This document shows positions 35,205-47,283 of a DNA stretch of 64,000 nt, one piece after another; the first letter of the stretch is position 1, and each line of letters starts with the position of its first letter. A program made the translations under genes and the position numbers. The notes below the pieces were generated by a model. That model saw only the letters and a list, made by a program, of their open reading frames with translations, did no database searches and was not told where the DNA came from. The DNA comes from Favolaschia claudopus. Its lineage: Eukaryota; Basidiomycota; Agaricomycetes; Agaricales; Mycenaceae. The stretch covers positions 2,418,001-2,482,000 of the forward strand of contig JAWWNJ010000013.1 in the NCBI GenBank assembly GCA_037176885.1. The letters are read 5' to 3'.

Positions 35205-37016
35205 CCCAGTGAGAATCCCTTCTGGGCTGGTCTGCCCAGGTACGCTCCAATCTGTGCAATTTCGGAACACAGATTTGAGCATCTCAGCCCATCCATCAAC
35301 ACATCAGAGCAGAAAATCCGGACTGTTTTTCTGGGCTGCCCTGCGCTCACATGCGCAGGTATGCTCATCTCTGTTTTCCTCTGTTCCTTTCGATTCCACT
35401 GGGTATAATCGAATAAATTGCATATAAATTCAAATTCCACTACCTAGGACACGAATTTCAAACTAAACTAGATAAAAACCCCAAGTCCTCGCGCCGCCTC
35501 CGACGTCGGCCATCCCTCCCTTCCTGCTCAAAACTCAGCCTAACTGCAAAGTCAGGTCAACGCGTGCGACAAGAACAATGCGAAAGCTTACCGCGTCGTT
35601 CCCGCGTTCGGAAGTTCCTGATGAAATCAAATGATATATATAAGTCAGGGCGCGACATTGCAAGAATATACTGAGCTTCGTGGTACCGCCCGCGACTGTT
35701 GACCGCCTTGAGAGCGAGATAATGCAATGGCAGATCTGTTAAGATACAACTAAAGGACAAATTCAGCTCGATTTGCGGGAACGAAATCGACATAATATAC
35801 TTACTGATGTTTAGTCGACGTCGCTCCCTTTGCAGATCGCAGGCTGAAGAGCCTGGAGAACATAAATCAGTATGGTGCGCGCCGAGGAAACGGAAGCATA
35901 CCTTTACGCAACGATTGCGCCTAGAGAGTGACACGAGGCTAGATATCGCGATGACGGGACATGCTTGATGCACTTACTGCACAGAACCTATACTCGGATG
36001 ACTGGATCGGGGGACAACACTACGCAACGACGCTAGAAAGAATTCTTCAGGCCCAGGATCCAAGTGCTTGGTGAGACTGACCTGTAGAATGGGTGGTTGT
36101 AGCACTTGTGACCGACCCCATACGCGGTGCGGCTGGCAAGAATTCAGTAGCGAGCCCTCGAACTGAAGCTTATGATGATACGACCTCGTTACAGCTTTGA
36201 ATGCGCGCCAATATAAACGGCTGTAGGTAGCGGCTGTGTCAAAATGGGAGAATCAGTCGGGGACAAGGCGGGCGAGGTGCGGCGCGAAATAGCAGAGGCG
36301 GGGTACATTGATGATGCTTGACACTAAAGATCTTCATATCGACGGCCTCGAGAGAACGGCGCGCAGAACGAGGGGGCGTTAGGGGAAGTATGGCGGAGGG
36401 AGGTGAGCCTTTCAAGCGTGGGGTTAGACGACGAAGAAAGGATGAAGAGAGAAGGGCACGCACCTCAGAGGAAAGACCGCCGCTTGTAAGACACCACGCC
36501 GTTGAGAGAGAGCGGTACAGAGACCACCCTAATCAAAGCCACGGCAAATACCTCCACTCGAACACTATAGCGGCAAAACGAATATTGGCGCTGTCGTCGA
36601 TATGAGCAGCATCGCTCCATGTTATCGGTTTCTTTGGTGGGCGTCCGAGTAGCAGCAGATTCAGAGGAGAGGGGCAGAGAACGTGCAAGTGAGGCAGGTA
36701 CTAGTAGAAGATGTAGTCGAAACAGCAGCAGAGGGGCCAGGGAACGGTGGACAGCGACTAAGGCAAAAGCAGAGGGGAGATGGTGGTGGTACGAGTTCAA
36801 GATGCATTTCAGACTCCGCTCGCCGTTCTCCCGCCTTTCACACGGTCAGACAAAGTCGCGTCAACAAAAAAACGATGCATTGGGAGGAATTTTCCTTTCA
36901 ATTGTGAGTTTATTGCGTTAAAGATAGAATTCTCATATGTGCAATCGCAGATACGAACAGATGGACCAGAATTGAGCATATTTGCCCATATCAGCCCAGA
37001 CGGGATTCTCACTGGG
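35205..37016. mobile_element. 1.81-kb non-autonomous DNA transposon
   Basis: CTTGAGT flanks both ends (35198-35204 and 37017-37023). Terminal inverted repeats begin CCCAGTGAGAATCCC and continue TCTGGGCTG with one mismatch between. Block C sequence aligning with blocks A and B resumes right after the right end (GCTCTCCAAGCTACATGACGG). Minus-strand sequence at 35557-35973 has splice-like signals and a peptide with LPLHYLALKAVNSRGRYHEA, which I do not recognise; it may be a captured gene fragment. No transposase seen. Confidence 0.65.
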
Positions 37017-37023
37017 CTTGAGT

Positions 37024-39300
37024 GCTTGAGATGGGAGGCGGCTCTCCAAGCTACATGACGGTGGAAAAGGAAGAGCACCGGCAATTGCCGGGAGAGATCG
37101 GCCGTGACTGATTTGTGACACACAGCGATCAGCGTTCTTGTTCTTAACTGTTGACACCGACGACGACGAATCGTCTGTACGCATGGGCGACGTCGGCACC
37201 CTACACCAACCCCGTAACGCGCAAGATTACAGCACTCTTGATTCTCTGCCATGACTGCCCTCCACGGCCGCGGTACCAACAACTCTCGCTCGCGGCTCGC
37301 ATTCATCCTGAGCGACTCAGACGCGTGCAGCTCAAGTGCTAGCTAACACCCCACCTTGCAATGCTTCAATGACAGTTTCTTCAGATGAAACGGTGTGTCT
37401 GCTTTTCATTTTTGCCACAATCAATGCTTACAACCAAAGAATCAAAGATTGGAATGGTATCCTTATGTGTGATTCTGTCGACATCTCGCGTACGAATCTC
37501 ACGCGCCGCGCGATGCACAAATCCCTTGCAAATCCCTCAAAATTGACCTCATTCTCAATACATCCACCCTGAGGGAGGCGCTTCATGATACAACGTCAGT
37601 GCCCACTTCACCATTATTTCTATACTTTTGGTTTCGCTCGTCGTGATTTATTCCGACACCTTACTCCTTTCTTCACCCTGCTTTTTTTCCACGCGTAACC
37701 CGTACTGACTGTCCCTTTCGTCGTCAATTCTCATTGCGGAAGTCTCGCCATTCGGTAAGCGGATTGTGATATGGCTTCTGGTGGTGCGTGCTCTAGTTTT
37801 ACTATTTTCGTTCCTCATTTGAAACTTCTTTCAAGACCTCCGCCATCCTGGATCTCGCCCCCTTTTTCTGTTCCCATCTGGCAGGGCGACCTCGACGTCG
37901 ATGCTCGTTCCATCCATACGCTCGCCCCTACCGCGCTGCGTTACGGAAAACGCTTGCTCCGAACAATCTGTACTCTTGCCGCCGCTTTCTATCCCCTATC
38001 AGTATCCACTCAGTCTCCTCTCCCCGAGATTCTGCCGACAATCCATTATCGGTTGTCAAGACTGAGCATTCTCTAGCCAAGTACACCCCCCTCCCCCGCT
38101 CTCATTCCATTCCACTTACCGCTCCCGACTACGGCACGCCTTTGCTTCGACGGATTCGCTCGCCCCGTTGGTCGTCTTCGTACAGCGCGGAAGAACGGCC
38201 GCCGCCCCCGTCGTTCGTCGTTCTCACCTTACCCGTGGATTCAAGCACGGGTCTTGGCTGCATCGGCGCGGGACCCATGAGTTTTCAGAAGCGATGAGGT
38301 GGGCGACGCCGTGCCACCGACGCAGTACCCATATAGACCCATCCACCTTATTCAATGCTGTCGGGCTGGCTCGGTGGGCTCGTACGCTCTTCTTTGCACG
38401 CATTATGCGGAGTGACAGGGATGGACATGAGCGGGGAAGTCGGAGCAGGGCGCCGAAGTGGGTCGGAAGGGTGCGGCGGCGGGGTATGGTCACGAGAGGA
38501 AGGGCGGAGCGCGGGCGGGGAAGGCGGTAGGGCGATTTGGGCAGATGGTGGAAGACGGGGAGAGGTGAAGATTCATCGAGGCTCGTCATTTCCATGGCTC
38601 GCGGTGGGAGGCGCTCCACCCGGCTCGTGATGCTTCTCCGTCGTATGGATCCGGCGCGAGACGTGTAAAGTGATGTGCGTGAGTGGGTGTATGGAGGGCG
38701 ATTTCTGACGACGCTGAAAGCGTCTGGACCTACAGCCGTGCAGTGGATGCCGAAGTCGGCGGCCTCGCGAGACGCACGGATATCGGCGTACGCACCAGCA
38801 TAACCCTCCCCGTTTATTTCAGGTAAGTATTGCTTACCGGTTCGGTTTCTGTGTGACAGAAATCGGTGCCTTCCGTGCGCGCAGAAAGCTATTGTTTCTG
38901 GTTTGCTTTCTGGGCCCCAGAAAGTGCTCCAGAAAGCAATGCTTTCCGGATCATTTACTGGATTGCCGAAATCATTACTTTCGGCATCACTTTCTGTCGT
39001 GTTGTAACCTTTGCTTTCTGTTCCGTTTACTGCAGAGGGAGTATTCATAGCTTACTAGTAAGCTTTCTATCATAGATGTAAATAACGTTTACTGCAAAGT
39101 TTACTGTCCGAACAGAAATTTCCAATTTTGCGGTGTGAGGGACTAGGGGGGCGGGCCCGGGGACGAAGTACTTGAATCTTCCAGCAGGTTCCAATCTCCG
39201 CTTCCATTCCAGCGGTCAGAGAAGCGGCAAACAGATTTACCCCTGGCCAATTCAATCCAAGGCACCTGACAGACTAAATGTTAAGGCAACGCTGCCACCT
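37024..39300. other. Block C right part, nothing coding recognised
   Basis: 37050-37230 matches 14505-14660 and 48805-48950. 38590-38660 matches 16452-16545 and 55875-59715. High-GC open frames on both strands at 38200-38760 are composition-driven. 38820-39110 is a patch with repeated GAAAGC/GCTTTC and CAGAAA/TTTCTG strings. The NACHT gene 2 upstream region starts near 39240. Confidence 0.4.
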
Positions 39301-39425
39301 CGTGTTTTCACGCCGTTAAGACTCCAGTAGACATCGTGGGTTCAACGTTGCTTCCTACCTTCGCCTCTCTCTTCCGCTCCTCCACCACTGCAATCGTCGA
39401 GAAAAAGATTGCAGCTCACTGTCCC

Positions 39426-42319
39426 ATGGCGAAAATATTCCACTTTTCTCGCTCAAAGGGGACGAAGACGAGCCCCCTTCCCGGATACCTCTCTGACATC
39501 AAAGATGGCTTTGCCCTGCTGATCAGTCGCACGGAGGGCTTTCTGGATGGCACTCCGTTCAAGATACCATTCAGCGCAATAAATACAGCCCTGGAGCTCG
39601 CAAATGTACACCCTGAAACATGTTCTTCCTATGGACTTACGAATCAACGTCTTGCAGGCCATCTCGGACAATAAAAAAGAGCTTCAATCTCTCTCTGAGA
39701 GTATTGCTCGTCGTTTAGCAATTGTAAATACTGACTTCGACGAGACACCAGAAAGCCGAGAATCTAAGGATCGGATGAGCAGATTTTCGCAGTACGTTTG
39801 GATGGCTTTTTGGGAACGATAACCAACTAAATTTCGCAGGCAGTTGAAACAGGACCTGGATGCCGTTGGCGCGCTATCAAACCGAGGCTTTGCGAGACGA
39901 CTACTGAAAGCTGATGCAGATGCCAAGACCATCGCCGACGCGTTCAGGAAAATTGATGATCACCTCAAGGATTTGCAGGTACGGCAACTTTTGCGGCTTA
40001 AATTATTGCATTTTACTCATTGTCTCCCAGCTTGAACTGACTATTGTGATGAACCGAAAGCTGGATCGTGCCAATGTTTGTCACCATTTTATATTGCATC
40101 AGCGTCTAACTGAATTGCTGCGATCAATTTGTGGAATACTCAGGTTGAAGCTGGTACTATGTTCTTAGCAACCTTTTGGTCCCTTCTATCTAACCACATC
40201 TGAAGCAATGCACAAGCTCTACGAAGCCTCATCCAACGAAGCGTCATATGACTGGGGAAATAATTATGACCGCCCATCATGTCACCCGAAAACTCGCGAG
40301 GGATATCTCTCGCAACTTGAAGCGTGGTCTCAAAAGAAGTCATCGGATCATCCCGGAATCTTCTGGATCTATGGACCAGCAGGCACTGGCAAATCTGCGA
40401 TCATGCAGTCGTTTTGTGAGAGACTGCAAGGCGAAAGTCGGCTCGGAGCAAGCTTCTTCTTCAAAAAGGACCACCTCTCTCGAGGAAATGTGATGAAGGT
40501 CTTTCCTACTATAGCATACCACCTTGCTCGTGCTTCACCTGAGCTTGAACTGGCCATCACCACTGGCGTTCGAGAGGACTCAGCAATATTCAGCAAATCA
40601 CTGGACATTCAACTCCAGAAGTTAATCATTGACCCATGTCAAACAGTGACTCTTGCACTTCCCCTAGTCATTGCCATAGATGGGCTTGATGAGTGCCACG
40701 AGGAGAAATCCCAACAAGAAATTCTCCGCTGTCTTGGAACTGCACATGATCACTTCAAATCACAGTTGGCTATTCTCATTGCGAGCAGACCAGAGCCGGA
40801 CATTCAGAGTGTTTTCCAGGAACCATGTTTAATGGCTACTGAGACATTGGAAATCCATGGCTCGAAAGACGATGTTCGAACCTATCTTGTTGATGAGTTT
40901 CGACAGATCCGAGAAACATATTCAAGTCTGCATGCAGCACCTGTGTCCTGGCCCGGTGACGATGTTGTTGAACAATTTGTCACGCAATCCTCTGGGCATT
41001 TTGTGTATGCTTCCACGGTGGTCAGGTTCATTGATGACAAGGATTGGAATCCAGAAGAGCGTCTGAGGATCATTCGGGGAATTGAGAAACAGGAGCTCTT
41101 CTCCACTTCCCCATTCTCGACCCTGGATCGCCTCTATACAGGAATTCTTGCTGACGTGCCAAATCGACCACGCCTGCTGCGTATCCTGTCAATCCTTGCT
41201 GCTGGTCTACAGCTGTCCAATTCTCAAATGGGTCAACTTTTGGGATTGGAATCCATTGACATTCAAACAACTTTACGCAGACTGCACTCATTGATCAATG
41301 TCCCTGCTGTAGTCGGAGATGACGAAGACACAGATGATGATATCACTGTACACCATGCTTCCTTCCTCGACTTTCTCAATGATCCTGCCCGTTCTGCCCA
41401 GTTCCATTTCAATGGCACTGCCCAGCAGAGCCTTGCACTCCATATAATCAGAGTCTACTCAGAACCATCAGAAATTGGATCATGGCCAGTAAATAGCCGT
41501 GTTTGGCAGTACGTTTCCACACATAGGGGGGAAGTCAATATCACAATTAACATAACAACAGTCGGCTCAATTTGTCCTTTATCACAACAACCTCTTTATC
41601 CCCAGACATGATTGCCGCTCTACGCCAGATCAATCTTGACCTTGCTATTGGTGAAGATGGCTTGAGCCAAGTAGTGCAGTGGATCAAGGTATGCACTCAT
41701 ACTTATATGTTACCTTTCGACTGTAATTCAAGAATACCAACAGGAACAGAATGGGCCAGGTGATTTGACTCAGCAATGGGAAGACTATGCAAGCATGAGG
41801 AAATTGCAAGACATCCTCAGTGCAACTGATAAACTTGAAGTAGAGACAGATGATATGCCAGAAGCACTGGAGACAGTTTCACCGACACTTGTTCAAATCA
41901 TCCAGACTTGCAGACTGCTTGAGTCAGGTCTTGTTGTATTACGTTGGATATTGGACTACAACTGGGGAGAGATACAGTCCATAATTGCACCCATCAGCTT
42001 TTGGAAGGATATTGACATACAAAATTTATGCTCAGAAATCTCATCTCCTCTGCGCATCCAGGAGCTGAACCCAGACCAGGCGCTGCAAAAATTGGCCACA
42101 CGCTGCATAGAAATACTTTGCTTGCAATTTCAAAGGAAGAAGGAAGGGTGGGTGCCTGGGATGTGGGTGAACAGTTTTGGCTATGCATACACCACTAACC
42201 CCCACAAGAATTCGGTGTGCTTGGAGTCATATCGTGAGGGCTTGTTTGCCGACAAGCGAGTTGTTGGAGACAGTCCAAAGACTTGTCACAGCAGAAAACA
42301 TGGAAATTATAAAGGTTAG
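39426..42319 (+). CDS. NACHT-domain P-loop NTPase, copy 2 with shifted tail
   Basis: Paralogue of the gene at 9578 with the same exon plan: 39426-39605, 39658-39791, 39840-39978, micro-exon 40144-40153, 40206-41508, 41562-41688, and a last exon from 41744. Exons 1-4 and 6 have the same lengths as copy 1; exon 5 is 15 codons shorter. Walker A GPAGTGKS lies near 40377 and IAIDGLDECHE near 40675. Near 42205-42215 about 11 bases present in copy 1 are missing. The frame shifts and stops at TAG 42317-42319, inside what would be the next intron donor, giving about 822 residues. Sequence similar to the last two exons of copy 1 persists to 42591 but is out of frame. It may still make an active NTPase with a changed C-terminus, or be an early pseudogene. 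Confidence 0.75.
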
Positions 42320-42881
42320 CCCTTCTCTTGATATATAGACCACAGTTTGAAGCAAGTGTACTCCAGAATTATGATTACTCATATCATATCCACAATCTTG
42401 TGGTATGGCTTGAGGTAAATTTACTCCTGCCTGGGACATAAATTCATCTGAACATTGGCTTGCAGGCCCACCCGGATGCTCCCTTGCACTTGGTTGAACG
42501 GGTGAAAGCTTTTGATAACACCAAGTATCACCAGGAGTATGAGAATGATTGGAAAGAATGGACGATACGCACTGGACTTGGAGGTTCATAGTCTCAAGGG
42601 ATTTTCAGACTCGGTAGCCAATATCGAATTGCCTTTGCTGTGTTGTATTTTCGCTTCAACAGACAATCCATGAGCATCCCCATTCTTTTTGTTTGCTTAT
42701 TTGCTTTCTATGGTGCGCGTCACTTAGTCACCGCCTGTGCTGCACTACTGCCAAATCGGCCGGAGGCCGAAATTTTTTTTTATTGTGTACCTCTTTGGGC
42801 CATTTTTGGGCCACATTTAGCACTATTGTACACTATTTACACCGATCCTAACCCTTCCCGAAATATATCCTCTATCACCGT

Positions 42882-45800
42882 ATGCCACCGTCGAAAAAAC
42901 ATCAACGCGAAGCTGCAGCTCGCGCTCGTGCAGCCCGACATCCACCAAAACCACCCACGCCCCTTGAAGAACCTTCCGAATCCCAGGAGGATCAAAGAGG
43001 TCTTCATAATGAAACCAACTTCCCTGCCATGGATCTCGATACGCCATCAAATCCTCTGCCACCTCTCGAGCCGGATTTTGATCTCTCTTTCGACGACTCT
43101 GATTCTGAGTGTGGATATGAAGGGGGTGTTGATCACGAACCTTCGGACGACGAATATCTCTGCGAGCTCGATCGGGATTCGGACTTTACCGACTCTGACT
43201 TGTCCGAGTTTGATGAAGAAATGATTGAATGCCTCAAAAAAGAACTCGAGGCCTTGGCGAAACCCACTCCATTCGAAAAGGTCAGGGAGACAAAATCAAA
43301 TAAAGAATGGGCCAAAGCAGAGGCAAATCGTGGACTTGGATACAACGGGCATTCAGAGAGGACAACATTTCGTCGGAATGCCGAGGCTCGTGAGCGCGAA
43401 ACGAAGCGCAAGGCCGCAAAGATGTCGTGAGTTTGGTTTGAGCATTGAAATTTGCACAGATGCTGATAAACAGTTTCAGGAAGGACCCCCAGATTGTCAT
43501 GATGCGAAATATGTTTGCAGCGAAGCCTCGTCCTGCCACACCTGCCCCTGCCCGTCCTTCATCTCCTGTGTTGCCCGAAGAAACCGAGATGTCGCCAGCA
43601 GACATGGTAGACTATCAATCGGACCACTCGGATTCCGAGAGCGAGGACGGCAATGATGGAGATGACGAGCACGGGCCGGAAGACGAGAATGCTGCTGCGT
43701 CGTCGTCATCTGGTAGGCTGCCTGCAGTATAAAACCCGCTTAGGAATGCTTAAGATTTGTACATAAAAATGTACGCGAAGCTTGAGCTGCTTAAGCCGGC
43801 TGGGCTCGCCTAGGATACATATATACAGTATGTGATACACATCTTGAGTGCGACTATGAACATACTTATACCAGCTTAAGCTGCTCACCGCTTAAGCCAG
43901 AGTAAGAAAATCAAAAGTAATCATTGATCAAATTCTCCAGCAACTTAAGCTGTACGCAGCTTAAGCCGGCCACAACTTAAGCCGGCCTCACCTTAAGCTG
44001 GCCCCAGCTGGCCGAATGAGCAACCAGGAGTATCAGCGGGAAAATTGAAAGCGATCTTACAAGGAAGAAACCATTCATGATACAGCTGCTGTGCAAGAAT
44101 GATGCAACGGCGCGCTATCAGAAGGAAAAATCTAACGAAGCGTCGGCATCCTATTTTACGGCAGTTTTTCGGCCACTGACCTTCGAGACGAGATGGGTGA
44201 AAATCCACTAGAATGGACCGCTGGAAAGAGGTGATACTTAGATTTGGGGCGCATGTATGAGAACAGACCTGGATGCGAGACGAGTCAAGACTTCCACATG
44301 TCGGCACTGAGATTATAGACGGCAAAAATCTTGCCACTGAGCGTCGAGTCTGAATCTGACTCCTGAGACGAGCGAAGCATGAATCGAGCAAGGCGAGGGT
44401 CTTGATCCCTGGATAACCATGAACTTGCAACAAGAGGCAATGGGGTGTTGATGCATTGTGAGGAAAGCCGGTCCGGTGGCATACAATGAGTAGACCACGG
44501 TGTCGAGCAAGCAGAGGTAAAGAGAAAGAGAGAAAGGCGATCGTCACTCTGTGTCACACATCGTGATCGGATGATCGGACCTCAAACGGAACAAAGCCAA
44601 AAGTTGCTTGTCACGCGTGACCAACGCATCTTGCCACACGCCACTACTATGGTCTCAATCTCGCTCATTGTACCTGGCCCACTGTACCCAAGTTGAACGG
44701 GACGCCAAACCACCGCACTTTGTGCTCTAACTACTCAGTTCTCACCTGCCTCCGGATTCGACGAGTCGACAACGGTCTAATGATCACTGGTGACTGTTGC
44801 CACAACTGGGAATCTTTGGGGAATCTGGACTTTGAACGCAACTGCCAAACGCCGCTTCCATTGACTTCAAGCGCTCAATTTGGACAAGTGGATGTCAGGC
44901 ATTGTTCTGGGCTCTTATCATAAACCTAACGAGTTACCGTGTGTCGGCTAATGCGTAGCCACTCGTCTACCACGGTGCGTCAAACTTCCTGCTTTTGCTT
45001 AAGCCGATTATGATACTTGAGCTGCCAGTGGCTCAAGCGACTCACATTTGCTCAGTGACTCAAGCTTGCTTAAGCTTATTATGTCAGCGGCTCAAGCGAG
45101 CTCTAGGACATGTGCTCGGAGTGCTTATGCAGTGAGTAGCTTAAGTTTGCTTAAGCCAGTATGTATATAGTCGTAGTAATAGCCACAAAAGTGTACCAAA
45201 TACTAGGTACTCTTAAGCAGCTTAAGCTTCGCGCACATTTCAATGCGAAAAACTTAAGCAATCGTAAGCGGGTGACAGCTGCAGTACCACCCAGAAAGCG
45301 GTGCAAGTTGGATGTTCCAGTACGACAGGAGCGCCGTCAGAAGCAGGAAGCTCGCCAGCTCGAGTTCAAGAAAGCCTTGAACGACATCCAGCAGCATATC
45401 AAGTCGAAGAAAACGAAGTTTGTATCGGGGAAGAACAGTCTTCAGGAATATCGAGCCCGTGCGATTCAAAGTTACTTGATAATGGTTGTGAAGCGTGGCC
45501 GCTTGACCGTCGAGGCTTCTGAACGAGCGGCTGAGAGTCAAGGGTTTGCAGCGAAGTGGGGAGGAAGGAGTGTGCGACAGTGGACACGGGTTTGGATTGC
45601 ATCACGACAACTGCCGATCTCGCGTCAAGGTCGACACGCGAAGGTCTTCTCTTTGCTTGATGACCCAGCCATCAAGGCCGAGCTCCGGGCCTACGTCCGG
45701 ACCAACAAATGGGCAATGGATCCAGCAAGATTGCAGGAATTCACTGCCGGAAAGCTCATTCCCGCGGCCGCAGACAAATACTTGAAGCAGCTCGTTCACG

Positions 45801-47077
45801 AAGAGATGCCGCGAGGGCTGAAGAAATACTTGGAGACTGAGATCTTCCCTCGGGCTCAATTGAAGGTCGGCACCAAAGGGATTTCTCTGAAGACAGCAGA
45901 GCGCTGGTTGCACAAAGAAGGATTCAAATATATTCATCACAAGAAGGGTCTTTATTTTGATGGTCATGATCGTCCCGATGTTGTCGACTATCGACAGAAC
46001 ACATTTCTCCCCCAAATGCACCAGCATTCCCGTCGCTTGGTTCGCTATGTTGTGGGAGACGTTGGACAAGAGCTGTTCATCACACCCGATAATTATGTCG
46101 AGAGACGCTTGGTTCTCTTGTCCCACGACGAGATGACAGCACAGACAAACGATGGTCAGGGGAAGAGTTGGGTGTTGGAGGATCAGCATGTTCTTCGGAA
46201 AAAGGGTGTCGGCCGGGGGCTTCATCGCAGTGATGTGATTTGCTCAACAGTTGGCCATATCCCTGAAGCCGGAGAGATGATTGAATACGGCAAGAATTAC
46301 GATGGGTACTGGACTGGAGAAAAGTTCGTCATCCAGCTCGGCAAGAGAATCATCCCCTCATTTGAAGAGCGGCATGGGGCCGGGTACCAAGCGCTGGTGA
46401 TGGTGGATAATTCCCAAGGTCATTCTGCATATCCCGAGGACGCTCTTCTGATTTCTCGGATGAATGCCAAGCCGGGTGGCAAACAAGCCCGAATGCGCGA
46501 CGGCTGGTTTATCAAAGATGGCCGAAGAGTCCCCCAGTCAATGGTATTCCCCGCAAATCATTCTCAGTACCCGAACGAGCCGAAAGGAATGAAATATGTC
46601 CTCGCGGAACGCGGTTTCAATGTCAAGAATTTGCGCGGCAAATGCAAGAACAAATGTGAAGTTGGCGCTGTTATGTGCTGCTGCAAGCGCTTGCTTGAGC
46701 TTCAACCTGATTTCCTCGAACAAAAATCCCTTGTCCAGGAGGTTATCGAGGAGGCAGGGCATTTGTGCATCTTCCTCCCCAAGTTTCATTGCGAACTGAA
46801 TTTTATTGAATTCTTTTGGGGCATGGTAAAGAAATATCTGCGGGATAACTGCGACTATACATTCGACACTCTCAAGGAGAATATGCCCAAGGCGCTGGCT
46901 TCGGTCAAGCTGGAAACGATCCGACGTTGGGAACACCGAATGGTTCGGTGGATGGATGCTTACCGCGGAGGACTGGAAACCCGAGATGCCCAGTTGCAGG
47001 TTCGACGGTTCAGTTCCACCACTTATACCTCGCACAGGCGGGTTGGAGAGAGGATTGCGAGGGCATTTGACCAGTAA
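42882..47077 (+). pseudogene. DDE transposase gene split by a nested insertion
   Basis: The gene has exon 1 (42882-43426), an intron to 43479, and exon 2 to the insertion at 43729, then continues at 45287-47077. The N-terminal part is Lys/Arg- and acid-rich; the middle has a helix-turn-helix-like region. The C-terminal half has catalytic landmarks LLSHDEMTAQTND, LVMVDNSQGHS and KFHCELNFIEFFWG, with a Cys-rich segment (CKNKCEVGAVMCCCKR) between the second Asp and the Glu. That wide Asp-Glu spacing is common in Agaricomycete members. As it stands, part 1 meets TAA in the first codon of the insert. Part 2 is open from an ATG at 45161 inside the insert's right end through 638 codons. Both pieces might be made separately, but a full-length enzyme is not. 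Confidence 0.85.
43730..45278. mobile_element. Nested 1.55-kb non-autonomous element
   Basis: It sits inside the transposase gene with an exact 8-bp duplication CTGCAGTA (43722-43729 and 45279-45286). Imperfect terminal inverted repeats of about 60 bp read ACCCGCTTA...GCTTAAG...GCGAAGCTT...GCTGCTTAAG from both sides. Many CTTAAGC motifs fill the subterminal zones (43735-44010 and 45000-45260). No transposase was found in the 1 kb between. The 8-bp TSD suggests hAT or a relative. Confidence 0.85.
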
Positions 47078-47283
47078 TAGACCCTATGTAGCCGGTACTG
47101 CCAAATCGGAGGTGGTCAAAATTTATAACTCCTTCAAAACTTTTCGTATTGACTATCCGTCTTGGGAATTTGTTCCTCTCATGAAAAGGAGTTGATTGGC
47201 AAGAAGAAAAAAAATTAGATGAAAAATTGGAGGCGTAGTTCCCGTTGTCACAAAGAAGCGGTGACTAAGTGACGCGCACCATA

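Larger units (their letters stand above)
30847..39250. repeat. Block C: decayed, partial relative of blocks A and B
   Basis: Scattered anchors keep the A/B order: CGGCAATTCGAGTTACCGGC (30851 against 8813), the GAGACTCAGAGAGTAGCG region (35030 against 14350 and 48645), AAGAGCACCGGCAATTGCC (37070 against 14528) and CATGGCTCGCGGTGGG (38592 against 55879). No NACHT gene survives at the expected place. Similarity is weak between anchors, so this is the oldest copy or a recombinant. Confidence 0.5.
42711..47281 (+). mobile_element. Tc1/mariner-like DNA transposon, 4.57 kb
   Basis: Perfect 24-bp terminal inverted repeats start TGGTGCGCGTCACTTAGTCA and are flanked by TA on each side (42709-42710 and 47282-47283). 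The insertion splits block B where block A is continuous (near 12950-12980). It carries one transposase gene, now interrupted by a nested element; without that element the transposon would be about 3.0 kb. The TA target and the DDE enzyme fit the IS630-Tc1-mariner superfamily. Confidence 0.9.
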
